Shown here piece after piece: positions 22,101-33,885 of a DNA stretch of 64,000 bases (positions are counted from its first letter, which is position 1; each line of letters begins with the position of its first letter). Both the position numbers and the translations under genes were made by a program. The stretch comes from Linum tenue (Eukaryota > Streptophyta > Magnoliopsida > Malpighiales > Linaceae). The notes below the pieces were generated by a model. That model worked only from the letters and a program-made list of their open reading frames with translations, ran no database searches and was not told the DNA's origin. The stretch is from NCBI GenBank assembly GCA_946122785.1, contig CAMGYJ010000006.1, positions 68,821,676 to 68,885,675 of the forward strand, written 5' to 3'.

Positions 22101-24730
22101 TGAGAAATGAGAAGTGTGAAAACTGTGAATTATATGCCTTTCCAAAAGAAGCACAGCCAATTGAGTTTTGTTCAAGCCATAACGACGATTATATCATTTG
22201 AAGATCCTTAAGTATAGATATTTTATACGTTCCCTAATAAAAAAATAATTAATTCACGAATATGAAATTGGCACAAATAATCAATGGTTGATTAACAATT
22301 AATATTAAAGATCACGAGGATTCTAGCAAAAAATATAGTTTTTAAAACACTAATATTGTATTATAAATCAGCTGGTGGAAAAGACAGAAGATTCTCAAAG
22401 AGATTAGTCTAAGATTTTGATACTAATTGCAACGGATATTCCGTAGTAATTTCACATACTTACATCGAGAAATCATGAGGAAACTACATCCAATGACTTT
22501 TTTAGATTCCCCTCTATTTCATATGCTTTCTTTTTCATTTTACGGCCAAATCCATGTATTTCTTTACGCATGAACAAATTAATATATGAGGTAGTACACT
22601 TGTCGTCGGAGAACAAATTAATATATGAGACGGTATTTAATGAAAAATAAATTAACTTACTGATCAACTATAGTTTTGTTTGCAATCAGATAAATTTATT
22701 TGGGGAAGACATGAATCCGGAAGAATATAACTTAACCAACTTCTAATTTATATATGTTTGAATTAATGTGACTCAATCAATGTATAATGGAGCTTTCAAT
22801 CTCAAATTTTCAAATTCGTTTTATAAAATAATTTGTAGTTTAGCCATCCAAATCTCTTGATCATTTGTTAATAGTGAATTTTTGCGTGATTAATGTGTCC
22901 TTACTTAAAAAAAATAACGTAAACGATATTATTCGGTTCAGCGCCTTCCAGCCCGACCATCTTTGACAAGCTGACCGAAGAAAGCCATTCTATTTTGGGT
23001 TTCAGCCATCATACTTGGTCCTACTAAGAACGGTGGAAATCGGGCCCATACAAGTAGGGCTACAAATGAGCCGAGCTGAGTCGAGTTTTATTCCAGTTTG
23101 AGCTTGACTCGTTAACAAATGAGCTTAGCTCGAGCCCGAGCCATTTATTAACGAGCCGAGTCGAGTCGAGTTCGAGCTAGGCTTGTTTACTAAATTCTTA
23201 TATCGTATTTGATACATTCATTTTGTATGTCATGTATGGTACATGTGATTGACGTAACAATAAAAAAATAATCAAATGTTCAACATTAATTAATAAATAC
23301 AGTTTTCCCTCCAAAAAAAATTTAACTAGTTCAAATCATGTTATTTCATAGTATCGAAACAATTTTGTACATAATTTATTTATAGAATTAAAAATAAGGC
23401 ATATTTTCTTACATGTTCAACATGTTAAACTTCACATGGTGTGAGATATATAATTTAACAATCCTATGAATTATGAAAGTCCAAATTAGATCGACTAGTC
23501 CATAAGTCGGTGATCAAGTTGGCCCCCAAACGAGTTCCTTTCTTCTGTAGTTTTTTTTCTCTTGTTCCCCTCTAACGTCCCTAATATGGGCATGAATGAA
23601 CATCACCAGTGAGGGTTTGTTTGATGATTTGATCATATTTTCATTCACAAAATCGTGGTAGTTTTTGTTGCTCCACTGGATATACCATCCGTCTAAAATT
23701 TTACAGGTCAGAGAGTCTCTTGAAATCGGTTTCTAGGGCAGTTGGAAGTATGTATGGAAGGTCATTAATCCATCGTCAGACGTCCAAGGGTTTTCCGGCG
23801 AATTGGTTTCTCCGGCAAGTCCTGTAGTTACCTCTCCTCCGTACGTGTAGAAGTAAAAATGTAATTATTGCACTTTCATGTCCGTTTTGGACCGGAGCGT
23901 AACGGATAGAGGCATGGTTAAGGGCTTAAGGCACTCATTATGTGCATATGAGTCGTTAACTACTCTAATTATTATGAGCAATTCAAAGGAAAGTCCATAT
24001 TTAATAAGTTTCTTAATGCAGTTATTTTGGTTTGCGTTTATGTTTTAATAGTAAATGTCATCTTTAATGTGATTATTATTTTTGTTCTAACGTATATTTT
24101 AGTTTGAAGTGGGCGGAAGCTTAGCAAGCTAACAGTGGCTCTTAACCACCATTGAACGGCCTGGATTTGGGTGAAAACGGCATTATTGTCGGAAACCTCC
24201 CTCGGATGGGAGAGTAAGACTCGTTTAATTCTTTTGATTAACATAAGCGACCCTCCTCTCGAATCCGACCATGGCCGGAAACAGTCTACGGTGTGGTACC
24301 ACAAACGGCGAACTCGCCGGAAAACCTCCACCGTCGGAGAGTATTGGCAATTAATTGCCGGAACAGTTACAAGCCGGTGGCGAGTAATTGCAAATTTTCA
24401 GTCCCAAATTTATTTTGCATTAAATTATTTCTATATGTGTAGGTAACGATTAATTGGCCTATTTATTGTTTAGTCCCAATTTTATTGCCAAGAATTCATG
24501 TCATTAATGGTATTAATCACATGTTCTACGATTTCAAACGATGAAGTCTTCCTCAGTGCATCAACTATGGTTTCTTATTTCTTTAGAAATAGTCAAATAC
24601 GGCTATCAACTGGCTCATGAATCAGCTTTGGCCTCAAATCGAAAACGGATAGTCGAGAAAGCATTGAATATTCATTCTTCAGATGCCCCCTAGCCACCAG
24701 ATTGTGGACTTTAGTGGGATTGAGCAACTT
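22101..24730. other. AT-rich intergenic DNA; GAGC/TCGAG-rich repeat at 23055-23185
   Basis: The repeat uses alternating GAGCCGAG, TCGAGTCGAG and TTAACGAG units. A palindromic-leaning composition of this kind is common in decayed plant transposons. The remaining 2.5 kb shows no gene or element I can delimit. Confidence 0.4.
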
Positions 24731-24779
24731 TATTGAGACTGCCCCGACTGTTAACTTTAGTCTATGGTGGCGACATGTC

Positions 24780-25530
24780 ATGGTCTCTTAGACCTCCTCA
24801 TTCCACATTCTCCAATGCGTATGCTACTTTGGAGAATCTGAAGTCTAGAAATAAAGTGATTTTTGAATTCTACCAACCTCATGTCCGTTCCCTAGCCAGA
24901 CATTTCTACAACCAGATCCTTGATATCTCAAACATTCTCCTCCCTCCCCAACCCCTCAACTCTCTTCCCAAACCATCCAACCACCACATGGGTCCCGCCG
25001 CCAAACGATTACTTGAAGATCAATTTCGACGCTGTTATTTGTGCCACCGGGTGTTCGTCTGGGCTTGTTGTCCTTGGGTCAGGCGGACATATGGTGTTAG
25101 CGTTCGGGTTACAGCATCATGGAATAATCAACCCTTCCCTAGCAGAGCTCCTGGCCATTAGAGATGCTATTTCCATCATCCCCTGAAGATCTTTGACTCA
25201 CGTGATAGTCGAAGGTGATTTCGAAGTGGTCGTCAAGCAGATCCGGCAAGGCTTCATAGAAGACTCGATTGGTGGTCTGGTGCTACGAGAGTGGCGTCAG
25301 ATCCTTAGCTCATTGTCCATTTGTATAGAGTTTAGAGCGGTACCTAGAACTGCGAACAGTGCTGCCCATAGAGTGGCGCGTAAAGCACTGCTTTTGTCTC
25401 GTCTAGAGCTAGAATCTTTCGATTTTTTGGGGTGGCTTCATTAGAATATATTGTAAGAGATCCTGGGTAGATTTGTATGAATAACTTTTGTCCTCTATTG
25501 ATATCACTCAAAAATATAAAAAAAAAGTAA
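24780..25530 (+). pseudogene. LINE C-terminal fragment with RNase H-like domain, frameshifted
   Basis: Plus-strand frames give LKSRNKVIFEFYQP, then VPPPNDYLKINFDAVI, SLAELLAIRDAISIIP, and after a frame break at about 25187 THVIVEGDFEVVVKQIRQG and VPRTANSAAHRVARKALL. The order matches the RVT_3 RNase H-like domain (PF13456) with its DxD and E-LLAI-DA blocks. An A-rich tail ends near 25527. No RT is present. Confidence 0.8.
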
Positions 25531-25724
25531 GTGGATATAGATTGTCAAGAGTTCTGCACCATCAAGCCCGACCCATCTTTGATAGTAGAAAACGCCCAAT
25601 CCATCTTTCTTGTGCGTACGGGATCAACGATTAATGATCCATGAAGTTCACCTCTAAATTATGAAGCCCAAGTCTAACCTGTCATATGTGATATGTGAGC
25701 CCACAATCATCAACAAATATATAT

Positions 25725-26219
25725 GCTAAGTTTGGCTCTGCGGTAACTTTTGCAGAAGCAGTTTTTGGTTTCAACTTTTAAAAAAGTACTTAAAAAGAAA
25801 ACAGTTGAGTGTTTGGCTAAAAAACTATTAAAAGTTTTTTTAACATAAGAGGTAATGTAAAATTACTAAAAAGGATTTATAATACGTAATATTAACAAAA
25901 ATTCTAAAAAATATAAAGTAGTCAGAATGGATCTTGTTAGATTTCTTTTGTATTAAATAATATTATTTTCGAATTTATTTTATTTTTTTAACTGATATAT
26001 ATGAAATAAAATTATATTATCCACAATAAAATTAAAATATGACAAGCATAATTTTGTATTTTCAAAACTGTTTTTTGCAGAAGCTCTAATTCGCAGCTTC
26101 TGCTTTTATGTTATAAAAGCACTTTTCATCTTTTCAAAAGGCGAGCTTTTAGAGATGTTTGACCCAACTTCAGCTTTCATCGCAGAAAAACACTTCTAAA
26201 AGTCTGGCCAAACATAGGC
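25725..26219. mobile_element. MITE with GTTTGGC-type terminal inverted repeats
   Basis: The left end GCTAAGTTTGGCTCTGCGG and the right end CCAGACTTTT... read inverted (GCCTATGTTTGGCCAGAC) form imperfect TIRs. Both continue with text rich in AGAAGC and AAGTGTTTTT-like stretches. This is the layout of widespread hAT-type MITEs. The flanks are too AT-rich to prove a TSD. There is no coding capacity. Confidence 0.55.
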
Positions 26220-26238
26220 ATAATATAATAGAGTTAAG

Positions 26239-27190
26239 CAGGGGCGGACCCACCTTGTAGCAAGGTGTGTCACCCGACACACCTTGCTCCGAAAATTTTG
26301 TGAGGAACTCACATTTTTTCGGTGTAAAAAATTCGTACATAGGACCTCCGACACACCTCCAATAATTATAATCGACATACCTTAACCTTATTACATTACA
26401 ATTTTTTTTTGTGATAATAGTATTAAAATATGTAAATATAGGAGTTATCGAATTTCATATTAGGTAGTTAATTAGTTGGTTGTACAAGAGTAAACAATTA
26501 ATTGACTACTTACTACTTAGTGAGTATTCAGAAAGATAGCTATCACCTTACAGATAACCTCAATAAATTGAATGAGAATTAAATTGATTAATAATCTGGT
26601 TGAGTCACGTAATTAGATAGTGAATTTCATATAGTTTTCCCCCATAACTTCTTCCATGGATTCTTCTTAAGTTAACATTCTACTTACTTTCCAGTTTAGC
26701 TATTTCTTTCTAAGTTGACGCCTGTCGCCACCGTCTGGTTGTCGGCATCGAGCCAACGACATCCTCATTCTCATTCAAACTTACACATTGACGTCTGTGG
26801 CCACCCTTCCAGCTTCTCATACCAGCTTTCTCATATTAAATTAGTGTTGACTTTACATATTGCAATTGTAAGCTTCAAAATTACATTTTTCATATATGAG
26901 TTTAATCAAGAGAAATCTTTGGTATAAGTTGAGTGATCAATTTATGAATAATTTTTTAGTTGTGTACATAAAAAATATATTTGATTTGCAGCCTAATGAG
27001 CAAATGTAGTTAAGAAAATTTTCAGAATATGAAATCTCGTCGTGGTTCACTTGGTTCACTGGCAAAAACAATGAAATTGATGAACTTTATGAATAAATTT
27101 TTTATATTTATTTTAAATTAATTAATTAATTAATTAAATCTTTTTTTTATTGGCCGACACACCTATACCAAAATCCTGGGTCCGCCACTG
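26239..27190. mobile_element. Non-autonomous hAT element, TSD GAGTTAAG
   Basis: The termini CAGGGGCGGACCCA and TGGGTCCGCCACTG are inverted repeats. Exact 8-bp duplications GAGTTAAG lie at 26231-26238 and 27191-27198, the hAT hallmark. Subterminal CGACACACCT text is repeated. No transposase frame. It is the same family as 46764-47339. Confidence 0.92.
27113..27140. repeat. (TTAA)n simple repeat
   Basis: About six TTAA/ATTA units inside the hAT element. Confidence 0.8.
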
Positions 27191-27198
27191 GAGTTAAG

Positions 27199-27776
27199 AG
27201 CAATTTTTTAGCAATTTTTTAACATTTTAAATTTTGAGAACCAAAGGATTTGAACTATGTTATCTTTAGACAAAAACAAGAATCATTACCAATTAAATTT
27301 AAACAAATTTTGTTTTATCATTTTAAATTAAAAACACATAAAGTTCGAATGTTGTGTAATGAATTGCAAAATTGAATTTGAAGAAGCGATGTAGAATTCT
27401 TAACTTAGTATTTTTGCAAAGATAGTTTTGTGCAAATTATAAGTAACCAGTTCTTGGAAAATTTTAGTTCGAGTTAATTGCTTAAATTTCTCGATATTCC
27501 GATATGATTGGACCCATGTGTGAGTTAAAAGAATACAATTTCTGAAAATCAATCTAGTAGAGTATTTTGATTATTTTATTTTTTTGAATTTATAGAGTAA
27601 TTAACTATATGCATCATTCAGAGTTATTTAGTTTAATATGCTAACCGTAGTACAAGAAAAATCATAAAATCGGGCTAGAGTTTTCAACTTCTCATTGACA
27701 CATTGATGTGGTTATAGACATTTCTGTAAGGTGAGTAATTCACCGGAATATACCTATATAGGTCAGATACTATAAA
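27199..27776. other. AT-rich DNA, nothing recognised
   Basis: No frame, repeat pair or terminus stands out between the hAT and MULE insertions. Confidence 0.4.
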
Positions 27777-27785
27777 TAATAAATT

Positions 27786-28872
27786 GGACTTTGCTACGGT
27801 GACATGCATGTCACGGTGACATGCACTTTTCGGTCGACCTCATATAGGACCAGGTCGACCTAATCAGTTGTTTCAGTGTACAAACAGTTTCATGGTGCCT
27901 ACTTTGGAGATTCATATCTTACAATTGGCTAGATGGAAATTGGAGATTAAAGGCTTGTTTTGAAGCTGAAGTGTCCCTCTACATATTAAAGTACTTGGGA
28001 GCTCAATAGAAAGTCCAGAAGACCATTTTTGAACCTGACCAAAAGGCTATGCCAAAACTGGGAAACTGCTTGAAAATGGGTAAGTCTGGCAACGTGTTTG
28101 TCAAGCCTACTATGGAGCTCAATTTGACAAGCATGGATGCGAGTCAAGTCCAGGGGCCTTTACCACGTTAAATTACGTATTTTTTTATACAAAGGCAAGA
28201 CATTGAATGAAAGATTGAATATCTTTAAGGCTTCAAACAAAAGGCTCGAAGTTGCTACGAAGGCTGTTTTTCCGGCAGCTTGCTTGTGCTCGAAGTCTGC
28301 CAGAAAAACAGCCTCCGTAGCAACTTCGACCCTTTTGTTTGAAGCCTTAAAGATATCCAATCTTTCATCCAATTCCTTGAATTTGTATAAAAACATACCT
28401 AATTTAACGTGGTAGAGGCTCCTAGACTCGACTCGCATTCATGCTTCTCGAATTGAGCTCAAAAATAGGCTTCACAAACACGTTTCCAGACTTAGCCATT
28501 TCTAGGCAGTTTCCCAGTTTTGGCATAGCCTTTTGACGAGGTCCAAAAATGGTCTTCTGGACTTCCTATCGAGCTCTCAATCACTTCAATATGTAGAGGG
28601 ATACTCCAGCTTCAAAACAAGTCATTAGTCTTCAATTTCCATCTAGCCAATTGTATGATATGAATATCCAAAGTAGGCACCATGAACTGTTTTTACACTG
28701 AAACAACATATTAGGTCGACCGGATCCTATATGAGGTCGACCGAATCCTAAATGAGGTCGACCGGATCCTATATGAGGTCGACCGAATTCTATGTGAGGT
28801 CGACCTAATCCTAACTGAGGTCGACCGGAAAGTGCAAGTCACCGTGACATGCATGTCACCGTAGGCACACCC
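27786..28872. mobile_element. Hairpin-forming MULE with long inverted arms, TSD TAATAAATT
   Basis: Exact 9-bp duplications TAATAAATT (27777-27785 and 28873-28881) bracket an element whose ends read GGACTTTGCTACGGTGACAT and, inverted, GGGTGTGCCTACGGTGACAT. The two halves are near-complete reverse complements (arms of about 500 bp) around a short centre at about 28285. The GGTCGACC-rich subterminal part is repeated several times on the right (28710-28830). Mirror-image frames 28137-28415 (+) and 28160-28438 (-) are a by-product of the symmetry. No transposase. Confidence 0.9.
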
Positions 28873-28881
28873 TAATAAATT

Positions 28882-29458
28882 ATGTCAACGATTGCCACAC
28901 TAGCTATTCCAATTGTAATTATAATTTCTGTTCGAGGAACTCGCTACACTCAAAACCAACAGCATCTTGCGATTACAATACTGGCGTGCTAGCACTATAC
29001 TATAAGTAGTACTCATTTTCCTTTGTATTACCAAGTTCTTTTTTGTTCGTGTCGTCAAACCGTTGTTGCTGTAGTTTTGAAATGCCATGGAACTCTTGTT
29101 TGTTTATTCACTTGGGACCTTGGAATGGGCAAGAAAGCCACATGGTATTGGCTTAATCCAAGAATTGTCATCTCCCAGGCTTATAATATATTTAATTAAT
29201 ACGGCAGCCATATATGGACTAAACTAAAAAAAAACTAATTAGGGTAAAGAGTTAATAAGTTAGGGGAGCAAAGTTCCATGTTAATCAAAACCAGATTATT
29301 ACATAAAAGTAAAACACAACCCCTAATGCACGCCAGCTTCTCAATGGCCTTTTGGTCCCATTATGCTTATATTAGATTCTTGGGTCTTATTTTAGTGTAC
29401 TTTTAGAGTATTTTATTGTATTTTCTTGTTGTGAAAGAAAAATAAAAGAATTTCGAAT
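28882..29458. other. Intergenic DNA, nothing recognised
   Basis: No coding or element signature was found between two MULE insertions. Confidence 0.4.
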
Positions 29459-29467
29459 GATATTGAC

Positions 29468-30230
29468 GGGCTAAGACCAGGTGACAAAGGAGCGGTCCCT
29501 TAGTCACATGTCTAAGTGAATCTCAACTCTCCCACCTCATTAAAATCTAAGGGCTCTAATCAATCCAATTTAATGAAGGGTAATGTAGTAATTACAAAGT
29601 TTATTTATTTATTTACAAATTAAAAAAAAAAGAAACGTTGGCCCCGACCGCTCGCCGGTCCTTTCCTGGGAATTCTCTCGGCTACGGCGACATGGAACTT
29701 TTTAGCCATGGTGAATTTTTAGGACATGGCAATTCTGCACGCGTGAGAGTGAGCGAGAGAGAGTTTTTCGACGGGGGATTTTTCGGCGACATCAGATTGG
29801 ATTTCATGGCGACAATTGTCGTTTTGTTATGTTTGTCAGACCATTTTGTAATGTTTTTAAGTCTGGTTTGTAATTTTGTATCAATACGGGTTGTATCGTT
29901 TATTATTATAGTTTGTATTGTTTGTATGTTTTTCCATTTTGTACATTTTGTAATGTTTGTCGGTCTAGTTTGTATAGTTCGCATGTTTCGTATTATTTGT
30001 AAATCTGTTTGTATGTTTTATCACCCTAGTTTGTATTGTTCGTATATTTGTATGGTTTGTAAGTCTAGTTTGTATACTTCGTAGTTTTCCATAATACCCA
30101 AAGTACCCCTGTCATTAATTTAATAGTCCTTCCCATTTTTTAACCGTCAAATTGGTGTGTCCAGATCTAAGGGCTGGGAGGGGCTTAGTCAAGTGACTAA
30201 GCACCCCCCTAGTCACAGGATCCGGACCCT
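29468..30230. mobile_element. Putative non-autonomous MULE, 8/9 TSD
   Basis: The flanks GATATTGAC (29459-29467) and AATATTGAC (30231-30239) match at 8 of 9. The ends GGGCTAAGACCAGGTGAC and, inverted, AGGGTCCGGATCCTGTGAC form an imperfect TIR, and both sides repeat CTTAGTCAC-type text. About 29810-30085 is a degenerate array of GTTTGTAT/TTCGTATGTTT units. No transposase. Confidence 0.6.
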
Positions 30231-30239
30231 AATATTGAC

Positions 30240-30790
30240 ACATCAAGAGTGTCATGTAGAGGTCACAAAGAAGATACTTGATTCCTTTTACTTGGTCTCT
30301 GGACTTAAGTGCAATCCAAGCAAGAGTGAGATATTCTTTGCATGGTTGATTCTTCTATTCAAACTACTATAGCTTCAACTACGGGGTTCACAATAGGTAA
30401 GCTTCCAGTACGATACTTGGGAGTCCCTCTTGTTGCTGGGAAGTTGTCATCTACAGACGGTGAAGCTTTGATTGAGAAAATATTTGCTCGAATAAGGAGC
30501 TGGACGGCTAAGTCACTTTCATACGCAGGGAGAATGCAATTGATCTCTTCTGTGATCTTCTGTATTACTCAGTACTGGATGAATATCATCCAACTTCCAG
30601 TTAAAGTCATTAAAAGAATTGAGTTGTTATGTTCTAATTACTTATGGAGTGTAGAGGAGGAGGGAGGGTAAACGAGCCAAACTGGCCTGGAAACTGGTTG
30701 CTTTGCCTAAGGATGAGGGTGGCTTGGGTTTCAAGGATCTTAGAAGTTGGAATGCAACTTGTTTAATTCGACATTTTTGGGCTGTAATGT
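30240..30790 (+). pseudogene. LINE reverse transcriptase fragment (C-terminal half)
   Basis: Two plus-strand frames overlap near 30345. One reads LDSFYLVSGLKCNPSKSEIFF, the next GKLPVRYLGVPLVAGKLSS, IRSWTAKSLSYAGRMQLISS and, after another shift, AKLAWKLVALPKDEGGLGFK. This is the end of a plant L1-type RT and the following connector. The upstream RT core is absent, the MULE above lies at its left edge, and the 3' end is lost. Confidence 0.85.
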
Positions 30791-30795
30791 CTAAC

Positions 30796-31760
30796 TCCTC
30801 CATATATAACGGAAAGTAGCCATCTTGGACTCAGCAATCAAGGTAGGTAAGCCCAAATATTTATCATGCACTGCTACCACTCCTACGCCAAGCCGGAGAG
30901 CAAGGGTTTCTTGATCCAGAGGCAGAATATTCTTACTAAAGCATATTGCGGATTTAGCCAGGTTGACCCTTTCCCCACTAAGATCCTCATATTCATTCAA
31001 GACCTCCAGCAGATTTTCACATTCTTGCATCGATCCTCTGAGGAATAAATATGAATCATCGGCAAATAACAGATATGAAACACACGGGGCTCTGGGACTA
31101 CCCCAAACGCCTGCTAGATTTTGCCGCTCGATGGCCTTACGTAGGAGCGCCGCAAACCCCTCTGTGCATATGACAAAGAGGAGGGGAGACAAAGGATCGC
31201 CCAGTCAAAGTCCCCGAATCGAGTTAAAAGAACCAGCTGGTGTACCATTCATAAGAATAGAAAATGAAGAGGAACGCAAGCACCCCTCACTCCATTGTAC
31301 CCAAGTCGGATCAAACCCCAAATTCCTAAAACCGCAAGTAAGAACGGTCATTCGACTCTATCATAAGCCTTTTCCCTATCAAACTTCAGAGCCATGTTTC
31401 CCTTCTTACCTCTAGTCTTAATCTTAAGGTAATGCATCAATTAGTGTCCAATGAGCACATTATCCACTATCTGTCTTTCACGAATAAAGACGTTATGCCC
31501 CGGCAAGATTATCTAGGGGAAGAACCGAGCCAATCATTAAGACATATTTTGGCAATGATTTTGTACACGAATTGGCATAAATTTATAGGTCTTAACTGGC
31601 GCATATTCTCCATATTAACCACTTTGGGAATAAACGTTACCCAAGTGTGGTTAAAACTTCGTAACATTCGCCCTGTCCAAAAAAGGAGTAGTCAGTTTCT
31701 ACCACTGACTCACCAACAATATCCCAAAATGCGCGAAAAAATTTCATAGTGAAATCATAA
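30796..31760 (-). pseudogene. LINE reverse transcriptase fragment (catalytic core)
   Basis: On the minus strand: HTWVTFIPKVVN (about 31640), a broken RQIVDNVLIGH (about 31470), MALKFDREKAYDRVE with the first catalytic Asp (31396), an LGDPLSPLLFVICTEGF block, YLLFADDSYLF with the second and third Asp (about 31060), and KYLGLPTLIAESK (about 30830). A stop after YDRVE, a stop before LGDPLSP and frame changes show it is dead. It overlaps in protein space with the plus-strand fragment next to it, so the two come from different LINE copies. Confidence 0.87.
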
Positions 31761-32690
31761 AAGAGGTGAATAAAAATATAAAGCCCATGTATAATTTATA
31801 GATGAATGCATAAAAAATTGTAATAATTATATATTCATACTTACAAACTTTGACTAACTATTTTCACCTAGCGACCATGATATTTATAAATATCATAATA
31901 TTCAATATAGGACATATGTCCAAAATACAAAGTGTATAGTATATTTTTTATATAAAATATAAATATACTAATAACATATCTTCACATGCTCAACTTTAAA
32001 TTCTTTTAAAATAGACGTTTTTATACTTTTTCACTCCATGAAATGGTTACTTGTTAGATCAAGTGTTGTCACTTTGCAGTCATTGGATTGACGTAGTTCT
32101 CACTGTTAGTAAACGATATATGATCTATGATTTAACCTCTTTCAACAACTCGAGTTATTGGGATCAACGAGTTCTTGACATGGTATTTGAGCCTTCTGTA
32201 ACTAAAAGGCTTTGTGTTCAAATCTCGGTAACCCCATTGGTAAACATATGGCGTCTGGTTCCTGTGCAAATTTCAAACCTATATAAGTGGCTTTCTTTTG
32301 AAGGTTATGTTAGTAAACATTATATGATAAACACCTAAGCTAATATCGAGCAGCAAATCATAACTCATTTATAAATAAATAAATAACCCATAAAAGTAAG
32401 ATATATAAATCAAGGGCAGTGATCACTCATTGTCACTCTGCAATCTTTCTTTACTAATTGCTAATGGGGCCAATTCCATAGTACCTTGATATTGATATAT
32501 CGCACCACGTCGTCCTGACCACTATTATTGTCTCATTTTTCCAAACGAACCAAAAAAGAAAGAAAAGAAAAAAGCAATTCCGACCAATAAACTTGCAAGT
32601 TGCACCCCACAATTAAAATTTCACACCAAATTCTACGGCAGATGAGCTAACCAAATTACTGTTTACCCACCCTTTTAATTATTTATTACA
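31761..32690. other. AT-rich intergenic DNA upstream of the bZIP gene
   Basis: A B-box-like GTGTTCAAATCTC sits near 32210 after GGTATTTGAGCC, reminiscent of a decayed tRNA-like sequence. Nothing else is supportable. Confidence 0.35.
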
Positions 32691-32830
32691 ATTTACTCCC
32701 CTCTTTTCTTTCCCCCATAAACATCGATCACAAGTTCAAACCAGAGAGCCACATCACTCATTTGTCTTCCACTTCACTCTTCCATTTCCTACTCAGAAAA
32801 GAAAGAGAGAGAGAGAGTGGGAGAAAAAAA

Positions 32831-33885
32831 ATGCTGCCGGAAACCTCTTCTTCCTCTGCTTTCTCCTCCCCTTCTCCGCCGGCGAGACCTCTAACCGCCG
32901 GGAAATCCATGGAAGACCTCTGGCAGGGTATCAATCTGGGTTTCCTCCGGCCGCCATGTTCAGCCGATTCCGCCGCCATCCACTTCGGAATCCTTCCGGC
33001 CGCCGGCGACCGGTACCAGCCGCAGCCAGAGCCCATTTGTCCAAATCCTCTGCCTTCCCCTGTTCTTCCCAGCTTCGGCACTAGTTTGAACCCTCCTCTT
33101 GTTTTCCCTTCCCACGGGAAGAGATCGAGAGCCGTCGGCGGCGGAGGAAAAGGCGGGGAGCAGTGGCAGAAGCGGAGGATGAAGAACAGGGAATCTGCTG
33201 ATCGGTCCAGAGCTAGAAAACAGGAAACTTCCTCTGTTTCTCTTAGGACTTCACATGAATTCCATTCCTTTGTTTGTAGCTAAGATTTCTGCTTTTTTCA
33301 TTTGGATTATTGGATTAATTTGATGGGTTTGATCTTGTTTAGGCTTACACTCAGGAACTGGAGAATGAAGTCGGTCGCTTGAAGATGGAGAATGCCAAGC
33401 TCAGATCCACACTGAAGGAAGAAGAGGTGATTAATTTGCTTAATTGACGTTTGATTCTAAACATTTCTGTTTAATAGTTAGAAATAACTCATTATCATGA
33501 CGATTTGTACATCGAAGCATTAGCGTAGGAACGATCATCGTTAGCTCATTGGTTGCTAGTAATAGCTGATAATCTGAATTTGTGCGCAAAGATTATCAGA
33601 TGTGATACGATTTTGTTGAACTGTTTCAACGTTTTCCATAATTGTGTGGTTGTCGAGTTAAATCTTGAAATTATTTTAGTGAATATATAAAGTTGTTGTT
33701 TTATAGTGCTTAACCACTATCGATCATTTGGAATAAAGAATGAAAAATAAATTATGTCACAAAGCTGTGGATATGATTGTTAATTATTTTCTTTTCTCCA
33801 TGTTTGGTGACAGTACTTAGCTGGGGTGGGCGACCAGCTGCCTAAAAAGAACACTCTTTGTAGAACCTTAACAGCTCCATTTTAA
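32831..33885 (+). CDS. FD: FD-like group A bZIP transcription factor
   Basis: Exons 32831-33223, 33343-33426 and 33814-33885 give 182 aa. The N-terminus has a conserved FD-type SMEDLWQGINLG motif (26-37). The basic region KRRMKNRESADRSRARKQ (114-131) keeps the N-x7-R spacing, followed by zipper leucines at 137, 144 and 151. The end QLPKKNTLCRTLTAPF carries the R-x-x-T-A-P-F box that binds 14-3-3 proteins. Known role: FD recruits the FT/14-3-3 florigen complex at the shoot apex to activate floral identity genes. The intron after ARKQ is at the conserved group-A position, but the exon is followed by GAAACT instead of GT. Using the next GT (33236) would add four residues and break the basic-region/zipper spacing. 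Intron 2 (33427-33813) is GT-AG. The start is the first ATG after a GA-rich leader. A position usually Ala in the basic region is Asp124. Confidence 0.88.

Noticed and set aside
28137..28438. Two overlapping 92-codon genes on opposite strands
   Set aside because: They are mirror images produced by the inverted arms of the hairpin MULE.
30240..31760. A single LINE with a twin-priming inversion
   Set aside because: Both fragments contain the same SGxxxNxxKS and YLG(V/L)P segments with different residues, and the order is wrong for a 5' inversion. They are separate copies.
32140..32240. tRNA gene
   Set aside because: A B-box-like GTTCAAATC is present but no cloverleaf or acceptor pairing could be drawn.
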